Part shown: in pieces, positions 34,001 through 44,392 of the stretch
Position numbering within the stretch: position 1 is the first letter of the stretch
Layout: every line of letters begins with the position of its first letter
From: Coleophoma eucalyptorum
Taxonomy: Eukaryota; Ascomycota; Leotiomycetes; Helotiales; Dermateaceae
NCBI GenBank assembly: GCA_026120035.1
Contig: JALRME010000012.1
Location: 992,001 to 1,056,000 of the forward strand
Direction of reading: 5' to 3'
DNA: 64,000 nt
The notes under the pieces: model-generated
Seen by the model: the letters and a program-made list of their open reading frames with translations, nothing else
What the model was told of the DNA's origin: nothing
The model's database searches: none
Made by a program: the position numbers and the translations under genes

Positions 34001-35311
34001 ATGCCGGCCAAGCGGTCATACGTCAGGAGCAGAGTCAAGATGAAGTCTGCGGCCCTCACCAGCCTTTCAACTGAGACTCTGCAAATGATTTTCAGCTCTT
34101 TCTGCTTGCACTGTTGTGCGAAACACCAACCAGTAGCACCAGATAGGTACTTGCATGACCCACCGCAGCAAATTGACGAGCTCTCCTGGTACTCCCTAAT
34201 GCGCCATACACTGTTCTCACTATGCCTGGTCTCCAAACGCTGTCGCGATATTGCTCAGCCCATATTGTACCACGAGTTCGTCCTTGGATACGGCGACTCT
34301 TGGCAATCAACCCTGTACACATGGGATGGCCGACTCGCAGCTTTTGTGCGGACTATTTCCCAACGCCGAAAGCTTGCTAAACTAGTCAAGAGGGTCTACA
34401 TACACCCACGCTTATACCCCATCGAGAGTGAGAAGTCGCGGGACCTACTTGAGCAAGCTGGAAATGCATTAAAGATAAAAAAGCCGCAGCAACTGTCAGT
34501 TCCTGCGCTGGTTCCTCGTCTACTCGCCAAATTACTGAACCTAGAACAACTAAGCCTAGAGTCTCTTGAGCACTTCATAAGTGGTGGTATGTGGTACCAG
34601 GCCATAGTTCCTTCATTACCCAATCTCAAGGCCCTGTGTATTATATATAGTAGACTGGGTGAGAAGGATATCGAAGCACTCCTTGCTTCTTGCGCTGGTT
34701 TACATACCTTCATCTATGAGGCTGCTAGTGTTTATATGGGAGGACAGTGCACCATGCGCGATGGCCGAGATCACTTCCAACCATCTAATATTGTAGGATA
34801 TCTCCGCCGCCACCGCAAAACTCTTAAGTCACTGCATCTCGATCTTCGATCACGAGGGTGGTCCCCTGTTACTGATAGCAAAACTTTCAAGCCTCTCTTC
34901 AACTTTGTAGACTTTACCGCGCTAGAACATCTATTTCTCAACTTGTCTGAATTGTCAACATCGCACGCTGACTTCCATTTCCTGGTCAGGCTCTTTCCCC
35001 CTAGCATTGCGTCGATACATCTTGCTGGCGATTCTGTAAACTTCGGTCCGCGCTTGGCGAACGGCCTGCTTGGCCTCGCTGAAGCTGTCTCACGAAGGAA
35101 GTTCTCTAAGCTTAAGCAGGTCAGATGCAATATACAACTACCACTTGATGATAACGACACTGTGGGTGCCAAGCTGGCAGCTGTTGGAATTGACTTTGGC
35201 TACGAAAGCTGGCCGCTGGGTAGAGCAGCCCGCTGGGAAAGTGACGGGCTATTATTGCCGGAGTCTTTTGAACCAATGCCGTTACCGGATTCGGATGACA
35301 GTGATCTTTAG
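34001..35311 (+). CDS. F-box domain protein
   Basis: Single exon, 436 residues from the ATG at 34001 (MPAKRSYVRSRVKMKS). An F-box lies near residues 18-90: LTSLSTETLQMIFSSFC, then an insertion, then LCLVSKRCRDIAQPILYHEF. The remainder holds leucine-rich stretches (LLNLEQLSLESLEHFI, LRRHRKTLKSLHLDLR) suggesting an irregular LRR-like substrate-binding region, and an acidic C-terminus. Expected to link Skp1-Cullin1 ubiquitin ligase to unknown targets. Fungal genomes hold dozens of such variable F-box genes, often near HET genes as here. Confidence 0.85.
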   Translation: MPAKRSYVRSRVKMKSAALTSLSTETLQMIFSSFCLHCCAKHQPVAPDRYLHDPPQQIDELSWYSLMRHTLFSLCLVSKRCRDIAQPILYHEFVLGYGDSWQSTLYTWDGRLAAFVRTISQRRKLAKLVKRVYIHPRLYPIESEKSRDLLEQAGNALKIKKPQQLSVPALVPRLLAKLLNLEQLSLESLEHFISGGMWYQAIVPSLPNLKALCIIYSRLGEKDIEALLASCAGLHTFIYEAASVYMGGQCTMRDGRDHFQPSNIVGYLRRHRKTLKSLHLDLRSRGWSPVTDSKTFKPLFNFVDFTALEHLFLNLSELSTSHADFHFLVRLFPPSIASIHLAGDSVNFGPRLANGLLGLAEAVSRRKFSKLKQVRCNIQLPLDDNDTVGAKLAAVGIDFGYESWPLGRAARWESDGLLLPESFEPMPLPDSDDSDL

Positions 35312-35495
35312 GAATCAGACCTTTGATATAAACCAGTTGAGTGAGATACAAGGGTGTTTGGATTAATAGCCAAGATACTTGGTGTTTAATGGTTATATGT
35401 TAAATTTAATTAAACCGCCTAGATTCTATAACCCCGGATTCTTAGGTCTAGTGTGGTAGGATATACGAGTGCATTTTGGACCGAATGAGAAAGCA

Positions 35496-36740
35496 CTATT
35501 CTACCGCCGTCTCACTAGCGCGCCATCTGTGTTTTGTACCCGGATGATCCTCCCTTAACCTTGAACCTTCGCTGGCGCCATCTGCTAAGTACTGCTCCCG
35601 CATTGTCCCTTGTGGTATGGTATAGTCCACCCAAAATACGCCTCTTCTCCTTAATTCAGGAAAGAGCCATCTAATTATGTCCTTAAACCTACTAGGTAAG
35701 ACCGCATACAATAAGTTAAACCCATCTATATCGCCCTCCTCAATCCAACTCTCCAAGATATCGGTAACCATATGTGCGGAGCCAATGGCCTTGGGATAAG
35801 GTCCACCAAGTGCTATTTCTCTAGCGATCCTAGATTTGGTCCATTTGATGCTATTGCTATTAGGAATGGTTTTGCTCTACGAACTAATTATACTTTGGAT
35901 TCTACCTAGTCCGCTATATAAAAAGTCTTTATTGTCTAAAAATTTATTAAGATCCGTGCCTGTCTAGCCACCAAAAAACGTAAGCGACCCTTTTAAATCT
36001 ATATACGAAAGATGGTCTTCGTATTTGATATACACGAGCTCATCGGTTTTATCAATAATGACAAGCATACCTACGAGAATTTTGATATTCTATGTATTCC
36101 GCCCTGCATTTCTTGCAAGCTCACGAATTTCATTTGCTGATTTTCGAACAATATACGGCTCCATACCTAGGACGAATATCGCTTCCGTATGTTTCGCTGC
36201 AAAAGCTTTACCAGCACTACTTGTCCCAGCTTGGAATATGAAAGGCGTGCGTTGCGGAGAAGGTTCCACTGCATGTGGTCCTACAACAGAGAAATGCTTC
36301 CTGCTGTCTGTAAGTTTGTAATTTCTTCCAGGATGGCGTAACGACTAACTTACCCTTTGTGGTCGATTTTGCGTACGCGTCCTAGTACTGTGTACTATCG
36401 CGTTTTTGGATCTTGGACTACCGTATCGTCTCTCCAAGAAGTTTCCCAAAGCTTATAAACAACTTCTAGGTATTCATCGGCGATTTGATAGCGCTGATCG
36501 TACGGTATCTGCGTACTGAATCCCAGGTTCTTGCTGAATTTTCGAGATAGCTTGTGACAATGTTCCAGCCCAACCTGACTTTGCTAAGATGACCCAGTGT
36601 TGAGAACCATCTTGCAAGAGTAAAGGGAGCTTCGTAAGTCGTAGATGCGGTGATTGGCGCTGGCTTTACTGCCTCTGCTGTCATTTCTTCGTGGACATAT
36701 ACTTCAGCATTACTTGGTGCCCCGTTAGTCTAGCCTATTA
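35496..36740 (-). pseudogene. Decayed NtaA/DszA-type flavin-dependent monooxygenase
   Basis: Read on the minus strand, the conserved blocks appear in family order: [20 protein letters not shown] then [10 protein letters not shown] (~36.5-36.6 kb), FQAGTSSAGKAFAAKHTEAIF (~36.2 kb), NIKILVGM (~36.09 kb), LTFFGG then TGTDL (~35.97 kb), and WIEEGDIDGFNLLYAVLP (~35.7 kb). In between are in-frame stops, including TAG where the family has Gln before NIKIL and TAG for Trp in GGWTG, plus frame changes. The N-terminal ~130 residues are missing. Intact members are FMN-dependent monooxygenases for chelators, thiophenes and other xenobiotics. The C-to-T/G-to-A lesions recall repeat-induced point mutation. 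Confidence 0.7.
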
Positions 36741-38207
36741 CACCATTGTGACACAGACATTGACAGTTATCAGTTATTTGACATACGAACACGGAATTGC
36801 TCTACCAATTTGGTGGGCTAATGGACAAGTGTCATGATATATTGCTTCGCTTTTCTCGCCATACAAGCAAAGCCAAAAGCACCAAGTGCTCATACACTCC
36901 TCAAACTTATCAAAATTCGATATGGAACATTCGCGAGTTGAGTATATAACTTGGACTAGCCCTAAGGCTAATCACAAACATAGATCAACGTCACATGGTG
37001 AAGTAATAAGTTAACTTACTACTTTTTTCTTGTGAAAATACAGGTCAAGTTAAGTGTAGTTACGTGAAAGAAATTACAGGTACAACTTTTCGGTTTTACC
37101 GCCCTGTACAATAATGAATAAAATGATCCTGCTCTGGTTCAATGTCAAAGCATCCTTGGTCAACAACACATAGATATCAAGAGTGTTGTAGGAAGGTGTC
37201 GCGAGGTTGGAATAGCCACCCTCGCCATGATGGTGCAGTTTTTAAGCTTCATCTGTACTGCAAGGGTCTACTCCGGCCGCATGTACTCAGCCACTGTTTG
37301 CCAAGGTCGACCACCAAAGATATGTGATCTGCACTAATTCACCGTGAAACATCCTCCACAGTTCCCACCAAGACCGGATTATTCTCCCACTACCTGTCAA
37401 CGCATGGCATTGTTGTCCAGCAATTTAGCCACCGTATCCCAGCTCTTTCCCAGCTTTCCATTGAACCAGTGACTCGACTCTTTGAGACTCCCGCCTGATG
37501 CCGCCGGTTCGCTTCCATGAGGATTAGTCATACAATTCGGGCTGTCCCAGCTCCTGAATCCTCTGACAACAACTCTCTCAAGGACATCCGACGCTGCGCC
37601 ACCATGCTGTTCTCTCGAGAGGCACGTGGAGTGCATTTTGATCCGTGAGGAGTGCCCTGGTCAATATGGACCACTCATGCACGACTAGGTAATAGCTTCG
37701 ACATCGGCACCCATTTCATTGCAAGCTGCGGCAAATTCGAACATCAATTTCCTAGAGGTATGCTTGGAGTGCATCCTCAGCGAAGACTGCTGTACTATTC
37801 CTAATACCTACAGAGCCAGCTAGAACCCTTACTCTTGCGTTTCCGGTGTTAGTGTTTTGCTATGTTTTCGTATCCCCCCACTAGGATTTTAGCGCTCTAG
37901 AGCGTTATAAACTTTTTTCTCGTATGACTATCTTGTACACATTGTAATTGTATGTTTTAAGAATCCCAATGCAGTTCTAGGCAGTGAGTCAGATGGATGA
38001 GACCAGCACTGATTATAGCTGAATTGTAGAAGTATATTCCTACTGGTGGGTTATCAATCTAGCTGTGGGTTTTGCAAGTGACGAAAATAACTATGATTTT
38101 GTGTGAAAAAAGCGCTGGTTGAAGAATTTTTCAACGTGGAGACATGGTCACTGCATTGTAATCTTGTGACAGAAACCTTGGACAATCCAATAATGTATGT
38201 AATTTAT
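36741..38207. other. Gene-poor region next to the decayed monooxygenase
   Basis: About 1.5 kb without a convincing gene. A minus-strand stretch near 37690-37790 reads KLMFEFAAACNEMGADVEAI before a stop, which looks protein-like but which I cannot assign. The rest shows nothing recognisable. Confidence 0.4.
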
Positions 38208-39311
38208 CTACATAGTGCAACTGTCTTCTTCGTCTCGTAACGGTCGGAATTCTTTGGGTTTGCCATTTCCTTGCATCGTACGGTATATGCCACACACGGC
38301 TCCCATCGAAATAGCTCCCACAATCCACCATAAGTGTGCGTACAAATACAGAATGATTGCGACATCTTTTCCGTGCCATGACGAACCAGCAACGTGGCCA
38401 AAGAAAGAGTAGTGGGTTGTATCATAGAACATGGGTGGTAGGATGGCAACATGATGGCTAGACATATTGGAAGCTATGGGCAGCTTCTGAGAAGCTTTTC
38501 CTGAAGTACTCGCTTCCGAAGCAGCTTCATCTGATGTGTGGAAGCGCTCAGGTCTATCTTGAGATCGGAGCCATGTTCCTAGTATATTGTTGACGTACAT
38601 TGGGCCAGTTGACCAGAAAACAGTTGTATAACCTGTTAGATATCGGCGATTGTAATCTTGCAAATCCATTGCAAGCTTCAACATGAAAGGATGCCCTGGC
38701 CTGCTAGCCATCAGATCATTGCTGACACCATATGGTTGCGTCTTTGGGATCCAAGCGGCAGTTTCCAGCAAGGGATCAAGTGGCCTTCTGCAGCCTATGT
38801 CCAGGTCGATGTAGATACCCCCAAAATACCAAAGGAAAAAGTACCGGCTAGCATCGACACGTTGAATAGGATATGGGTAGCTATCATAGGTCGGTAGAAA
38901 CCAATCAAACTGATCTTCGATGAATTTTCGTGCTGTGACATCGGTCCAGAGGTAATGTGTATAGTTCGGGTTTTGAAGCTGACAAGACTTATGTGCTCCT
39001 TGCCATCGTTCTGGAATATCTGTGGTCTTGTACGTTTGATGGATGATTCTTGGAATCTGCGAATTCGATAAAGCTGTGTTGTTGTAGGAGAAAAGGGTCC
39101 CAGTAGCAATGGAATGTTCGAGTTTCTCAACGTAGTCTATAGGAAAGTCATCGAGAGTAAGGTATCTTCTTCGGAGAGCGATTGCATATGCCACTTGATG
39201 TTTGAGAATCGAGCATAAGAAGGTAATAAGAGAGAAAGTAATAATAAATAAGGCAGTATAGTTGCGCAATATTCTGGCGGACGAAGTTGAGCGTACCCTG
39301 AAAAAATGCAT
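38208..39311 (-). CDS. GT32 glycosyltransferase, SUR1/CSH1-like
   Basis: Single exon, 367 residues. A membrane helix near residues 17-40 (TALFIITFSLITFLCSIL), the GT32 sugar-transferase core PRIIHQTYKT (~87), RVDASRYFFLWYFGGIYIDLDIGC with the DXD motif in YIDLDIG (~167-169), and a second membrane segment near the C-terminus (IILYLYAHLWWIVGAISMGAV). This layout with a C-terminal helix resembles Sur1/Csg1/Csh1, the catalytic subunit that mannosylates inositol-phosphorylceramide in the Golgi, more than Och1. GDP-mannose as donor is inferred. No lesion seen. Confidence 0.88.
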   Translation of the reverse strand: MHFFRVRSTSSARILRNYTALFIITFSLITFLCSILKHQVAYAIALRRRYLTLDDFPIDYVEKLEHSIATGTLFSYNNTALSNSQIPRIIHQTYKTTDIPERWQGAHKSCQLQNPNYTHYLWTDVTARKFIEDQFDWFLPTYDSYPYPIQRVDASRYFFLWYFGGIYIDLDIGCRRPLDPLLETAAWIPKTQPYGVSNDLMASRPGHPFMLKLAMDLQDYNRRYLTGYTTVFWSTGPMYVNNILGTWLRSQDRPERFHTSDEAASEASTSGKASQKLPIASNMSSHHVAILPPMFYDTTHYSFFGHVAGSSWHGKDVAIILYLYAHLWWIVGAISMGAVCGIYRTMQGNGKPKEFRPLRDEEDSCTM

Positions 39312-40604
39312 CGTAATGGTTTTTTAAGATGCAAAAGGTAGAAATTTCCAAAAGACACCTCAATGAAAAGCAGGAGGTGATCTCAATTATTCTATGACCT
39401 TTCAAAACTCTGGCTAGCCCTATTAGGCCACTGAGAATATATTGTGCGTTGATCGTTCACATTACCGTCACCATATGCTTCTTCACGGTCAAGCCATATT
39501 TGTTAATTTCGGCAATATCTATCTTCTGTTAAAATCCTGCCAGGATATAAAAAATCTTACACCAGGAACTATCCAAAGACACTTAATAGCTACGTCCGAT
39601 CGCGTGTAGTCCACTCAAATAGCATAACCACAATCCAGGCATCTCTCTTCAACCCCCAAACCAAGCAACAATTCTATCTATAGATAGAGTGGGTATTAAC
39701 CTTACATTTTAAGCATTGATGAGAATATAGTCTGGAGAAATATACTGGGTTACACAATATGGCGTCTTGTGAGCCTAAGGCATGTACCGTCGAGTCCGTT
39801 AAGGGCAAGTCCTGCCGCTTTAACGGTCACTATTTCCAGCTCGTAACTAGACCATAATTTCCACATGAGAGGCTGATAATCGGCTAATGATCTTCAGATG
39901 AATGAACCTTTTCGATGCCAGAATGCCAAGAATCGAGATGCTAGAGTATCGCAAGGTCTGAATAAGGAGGCAGTGCCTTTCTCGCTTCACTCATGCTAGG
40001 TTATGCCGTCCACTTTTAGGATTTGACATTTGGGAACAAGATCAGTTCATGTAGGTACATAATACTGAAAGTCAGGTTTAGAATTTCGCGCGTATCCGTA
40101 TCTTCTTTCCTTTGTTGTGCATATTCTACGTTTTCTCTTCGTCCAGAAAAAATACAGCAATTTTGCACACAAATAGCATTAAATAAAGAGTCTATCTTGC
40201 AATACGAGTCTAGTGCGACCTGCTGTACGTTTCATTCCCTGAGAGTGCTTTTGGATTCTAAAAAAAGTACCCTGTGCAGTTACGTTTCTTGGCTTAATCC
40301 GTGGTATCTTCAAGGATAGCTAATTAGAAAATATGAGGTACAAACGGCTTTGAGCTGTTTCTATTTATATTTAGTACGGTAGTAGTATTATATAAAGAAG
40401 TCTGTTATACTACAATCAGGTCTTGGTTAGCATTGCACCGTTATGGTATAAGTCCTGTGACGCTATGCTTGGCCTCACCGCATGGTATTACAAACGATAT
40501 ACAAATACCACGAGATAAATAGTCACAGAATACCTTCACTAGGAGTTTGTCATATAGGATAGGAGCAGCTACATTTGCAGGGTGGCTGAGCGCTTTTATA
40601 TTGT
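39312..40604. other. Intergenic region
   Basis: About 1.3 kb. Short frames on both strands have no recognisable domain; the right third is AT-rich. No repeat or RNA gene recognised. Confidence 0.45.
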
Positions 40605-41960
40605 TTAGAGCTTCGAGACTTTCCCCCATTGTGCGACGTCTTTAATATCCCTCAATTTCCCCACTCTCCATGAGATGTTGCCAGAAGACCCATTGACATG
40701 CGTCTTCCACTTCCATCGCTGCACCTTCTGTTCACCATCTTCCAACAATGTCCTTGCCCAGCGACCGGCAATAGGCAACATCTTAAACGCATGTCCACTA
40801 TCTCCTCCAACAACTATCAAGTCCTTGCAACCAGGCACAAGATCGATGATAAATTCCGAGTCCACGGTATCAGCACACCAACAGATGAACCTCTTCACCA
40901 GAGCTCTATCAGCAAATTGCGGCATAGTTTCAACAATCAGTTGCCGTATCTTAGACTCGTCATCATTTGGTATGCGGTCGTTGGCTCCTTCTGATGGAAC
41001 ACTAGCACCATCTTCGTAGTTAGTATATCCAGCGTTATGCGCACAAAGTTTTATCAGTCCTGTTTCCTCGTCTGGCTCAAAAAAGAACCCCAGATCTCGG
41101 CAGTTTACCACTGGTATGCCGATCATGGATTTCACCTCCTCAGGCGTAAGCTGTAGATGCGCGACTGCCCAAGACTTTGCCGTGATCTGTGTTGCTATCG
41201 TAGGCAGAAGTTTCGCAATATGTGCACCGAGGCACAGGATAGTTTTATCAGCAAAGTGCATTATGCCACTTCTCGCTTTCACCCCAATGCAGTATTTATC
41301 ACCTCCTCTCTCCTCGTATAGTACTCCAGTTGCATAGCCATCGTCGCTTATCACGAAGGTGACACCGAGAACGATACATGCATCATAGACCTTTTTAAGT
41401 GCCTTGCTCGCACGAGCATAACCGGCATGCTTATTGATATACCCCTCCCATCCATCCATTGGACCATCAAGCTGCGTTGCGAAGGCTTTCACATCAACTG
41501 ATGAGGAAATAGGAAGAAATGAGCCTTCCGGGAACGCAGGATGATTTTCAATTGAAGAAAATGCTTTTACAAGCGTTTCACGAGCTTTTTGGGGCGAGGC
41601 TGCCGATGTCGCAAGGACGTAACCAAGATGGCGGTAGCAAGAGGCATAAAATGGAGATTGCCATTGCTTTATTGATTCCTTTATCGAAATAATGTCAGTA
41701 AGATTGACTATTTTGAAATAAATTAGACAGGAGAAATCTCGTACAAGAGCAAGGTCCGTATAGAAAGAATCCTCATATTCAGCCCTGACAATCTTATTCA
41801 GATCACAACCTGCAGAGTAAGCCGAGGGTATTTCTGCACCGCGATCGAGGACCTTGATATTCTTATAACCTTTCTGAGCAAGCTCAAGAGCAGCTGACAG
41901 CCCGAAAACCCCTGCGCCCACAATCAAGATGGACGCATGTTTAGAAGGCGGGTTAGCCAT
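40605..41960 (-). CDS. Peroxisomal FAD amine oxidase, amadoriase/sarcosine-oxidase family
   Basis: Exons 41960-41745 and 41678-40605. The 66-bp GTACGA...AAAG intron is a multiple of three without stops, so an unspliced reading also stays open; removing it restores LALESIKQW, as the family has. About 429 residues. FAD-binding GAGVFGLSAALEL at the N-terminus, SAGCDLNKIVRAEY, FFFEPDEETGLIKLC, and FICWCADT near the C-terminus, where the family attaches FAD covalently to cysteine. The end is Ser-Lys-Leu, a PTS1 peroxisomal signal. The pattern is closest to fructosyl-amino-acid oxidases, which release amino acid, glucosone and H2O2; sarcosine or other secondary amines are alternatives. Upstream lie two GATAAG sites and the MFS transporter. 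Confidence 0.88.
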   Translation of the reverse strand: MANPPSKHASILIVGAGVFGLSAALELAQKGYKNIKVLDRGAEIPSAYSAGCDLNKIVRAEYEDSFYTDLALVRDFSCLIYFKIVNLTDIISIKESIKQWQSPFYASCYRHLGYVLATSAASPQKARETLVKAFSSIENHPAFPEGSFLPISSSVDVKAFATQLDGPMDGWEGYINKHAGYARASKALKKVYDACIVLGVTFVISDDGYATGVLYEERGGDKYCIGVKARSGIMHFADKTILCLGAHIAKLLPTIATQITAKSWAVAHLQLTPEEVKSMIGIPVVNCRDLGFFFEPDEETGLIKLCAHNAGYTNYEDGASVPSEGANDRIPNDDESKIRQLIVETMPQFADRALVKRFICWCADTVDSEFIIDLVPGCKDLIVVGGDSGHAFKMLPIAGRWARTLLEDGEQKVQRWKWKTHVNGSSGNISWRVGKLRDIKDVAQWGKVSKL

Positions 41961-42502
41961 GATCTGTGGAGCTAAATGATAGAGCAAGAAGTGGTATACT
42001 AGAACGAGCAGTTATCCTTTTGAATTACTTAGGGCCTCTTAAAATGAACCCATTCGTGGGGTGTTGTTATCAGTTCAGAGCTTTAATAGAATTGTCCGAG
42101 GTTGCGAAGTACCTGTGGAAGGTCGACACGATCGCGCTAGTGGCCAGCCCCTGTTTCGAGGTATTTTCAAATTGTGCGCATCCTTGTTTAAAGAGACAGT
42201 ACCCAATAGAGTATCACGATATAGTATAGAATATTTCGATAAGTCCAAGTCAAGTAGTAACAAATGATAAGCTTCGTTCAAATATTATGTTTGCATTGTA
42301 GTTTTGGCTTATGTGGGCCGAAAAAAAGACACAATCACGAATTGCGAGAAGGTTGTTTGTGTATCTACACTTCTCATATTCTTAATAGAACAAATTGGTA
42401 TCAAGCATTCAAAATCTGGTATTTTACAACTACTGATCTTCAAACTATCACTAACGGCTAAGACTATTACTATTGTTCTCATCGAGTGTACTTCCTTCAA
42501 TA
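41961..42502. promoter_or_regulatory. Promoter of the FAD oxidase with paired GATA sites
   Basis: 542 bp. GATAAG occurs at 42238-42243 and 42266-42271, about 280-310 bp before the oxidase start, in the same orientation. These fit the AreA/NIT2 (HGATAR) motif; single GATA motifs arise easily by chance, so the pair is only suggestive. Confidence 0.5.
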
Positions 42503-44392
42503 TTATGTAGTGTAAAGAAATCCTTCCTGCTCCATGTCAGTCTGATCCAAGAATGACTCAATGGAATTCTGGTTTCCCGGTGCCTTAGCAGTGATCTTCT
42601 TATTCTGCCAAGCTGCCAGAGCCCAGTAGCAAGCCATTAGAGCAATACAAACACAATAACAGACAATCATAGCAATGGTACCACCCGTATACGCAGGGGC
42701 TTGGCTGGCGCGGAAAGTTTGAGGCCCAATGAGATTGCCAACGGCATAGCCAATGTATAAGATGGCAAATACGACTGTCTTCTTAGTATGACCGGAAGTG
42801 TTTGCCTGGGCCAAACCGATACCTAGGTGTGTTAGATAAAACGACGCTTAGTGGGCGCTTGTGATTTTCCTTACCTACAACGTATGGGCCGAAGTATGTA
42901 TAAAGAAAATACAGCCCAACCATTTGTCCAGCCTGGTTCGAACGGGGAAGTGCATATACGATCGCAGTGCCAATAATGGGCACGATGCATGCTATCATGG
43001 TAACAAGGCATCTTCGATTATGCCACTTTGCTGAAATCAAGGAGAATACAAAAGCTGCGAGAGTAGACATCACACCAGTAGGCATAGAAAGTAACGATGC
43101 ATTAACTCCCGAAAACCCCAAGTTAGCGATAATAATTCCTCCAAATGTCGAAAGTCCTGTGGATTTATTAGTATGTCCCCTGTTTATAGTAAGACGCCGA
43201 AGCTCACCTCCATTGGGAATATTAATTGCAATATTAAAGAAAAATAGGAGCCAAGTCTTCGGATCAAGGACTGCTTCTTTTGCTTGGTGCCATTTCCACG
43301 TATGGTTCACGATACCAGTTTTGTTTGCAGCTAGACGTTGAACGGCATGGATTTTCTCCTCAGGTGTAAGAAACCAGGCATCCATTGGTGTTTCTGGAAG
43401 GAAGATAAAGGCGATAATTGACCACGCCATTGATACGGATCCTATGGATGTTAATTAGAAATTGTTTAATTGTACAGAATTGAGCGCAGCTAACCTGTAA
43501 GAATGAAGAGATATTGCCAAATCTTGAGAGGCGCACTTGCTGGAACATGTCCAATAGCCCAAGAGAGGAAGCCGTTGACTATAGAACTGGCCGCTGCGAA
43601 TACTAGAGCATTGCGAGGTGGTTGCTCTTTCTTCAGGTAGAACCCAGCAATGATCAATGAGATTCCAGGAACTATGATTGCTTCGAACATGCCTTTTCCT
43701 GGTTAGTTTCCACGCCAGCAAGAAAACCTGAAGATATGACTCACCCATAAAGAATCGCACTGTTGCAAGCCCAGCGAAATTGTGACAAGCTGGCAGAAGT
43801 AAAGACATAGCAGACCATCCGATGGAACAGGCAGATAAGTATTTAGCACTTGGAAGACGTTGAATCAGCCAGGAAGATGGAAACATGCCCACGACAGCCT
43901 ATTGAGGTAAGTTAGCTACAAAAGCTACAATGGGTTATTTCCAGTTACTTACACCAAGAGACAAAATAGAACCAAGCCAACTGTACTGCTGACCCACAAG
44001 CCCATTGTCCGTCCGAAGGCCGTAAAGCGCAGATGTTCCAAGAGCTACTTTATCAACACTGGAAGGTGATGTTAGCTCGAATGATGCTTATGAGAGGTTA
44101 AAAACATACGCTCCGAGGGTGGCAACAAGAAACAACTATACAAGAATTAGTGTTGTAATTCGTGATTGATCTCGTCACTTACCATCGGAATCATAACCCA
44201 GTCGATCTTTCTCTTCAACTTCTTTTCCGCCTCAGGGGTAAGAGACGCATAGTTCTCTGTGGTGAGCAGAAAGTTGGCAGCTGAATCGGCTTGCTTAGTG
44301 TCCACGGAGTCGACCTTGGCGCTTTCTATAGCAACGTCCATTACTTCGGCGCCAGTGGGATCAGTCTTTTCATTTGTTGATGACTTGGACAT
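42503..44392 (-). CDS. MFS transporter, Dal5/allantoate-permease-like
   Basis: Eight exons: 44392-44183, 44135-44110, 44058-43953, 43898-43745, 43692-43495, 43441-43208, 43156-42875 and 42822-42503, giving 509 residues. Twelve hydrophobic segments fit a major facilitator. Conserved anion:cation-symporter features include KKLKRKIDWVMIPM just before the first helix, KVALGTSALYGL with YSWLGSI, the motif-A-like region SSWLIQRLPSAKY, and FLPETPMDAWFLTPEEK after helix 6. These are typical of the Dal5/ACS family that imports allantoate, ureidosuccinate, carboxylates, vitamins or small peptides. It stands between a flavin amine oxidase and a HyuA-HyuB fusion, suggesting it imports their substrate or a related nitrogen compound. 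The many short introns explain why long frames are interrupted. Confidence 0.9.

Noticed and set aside
11605..40000. A whole Starship element spanning the relic and the following genes
   Set aside because: Only a captain-like relic is seen. No terminal repeats or target-site duplication were recognised by eye, so boundaries cannot be claimed.
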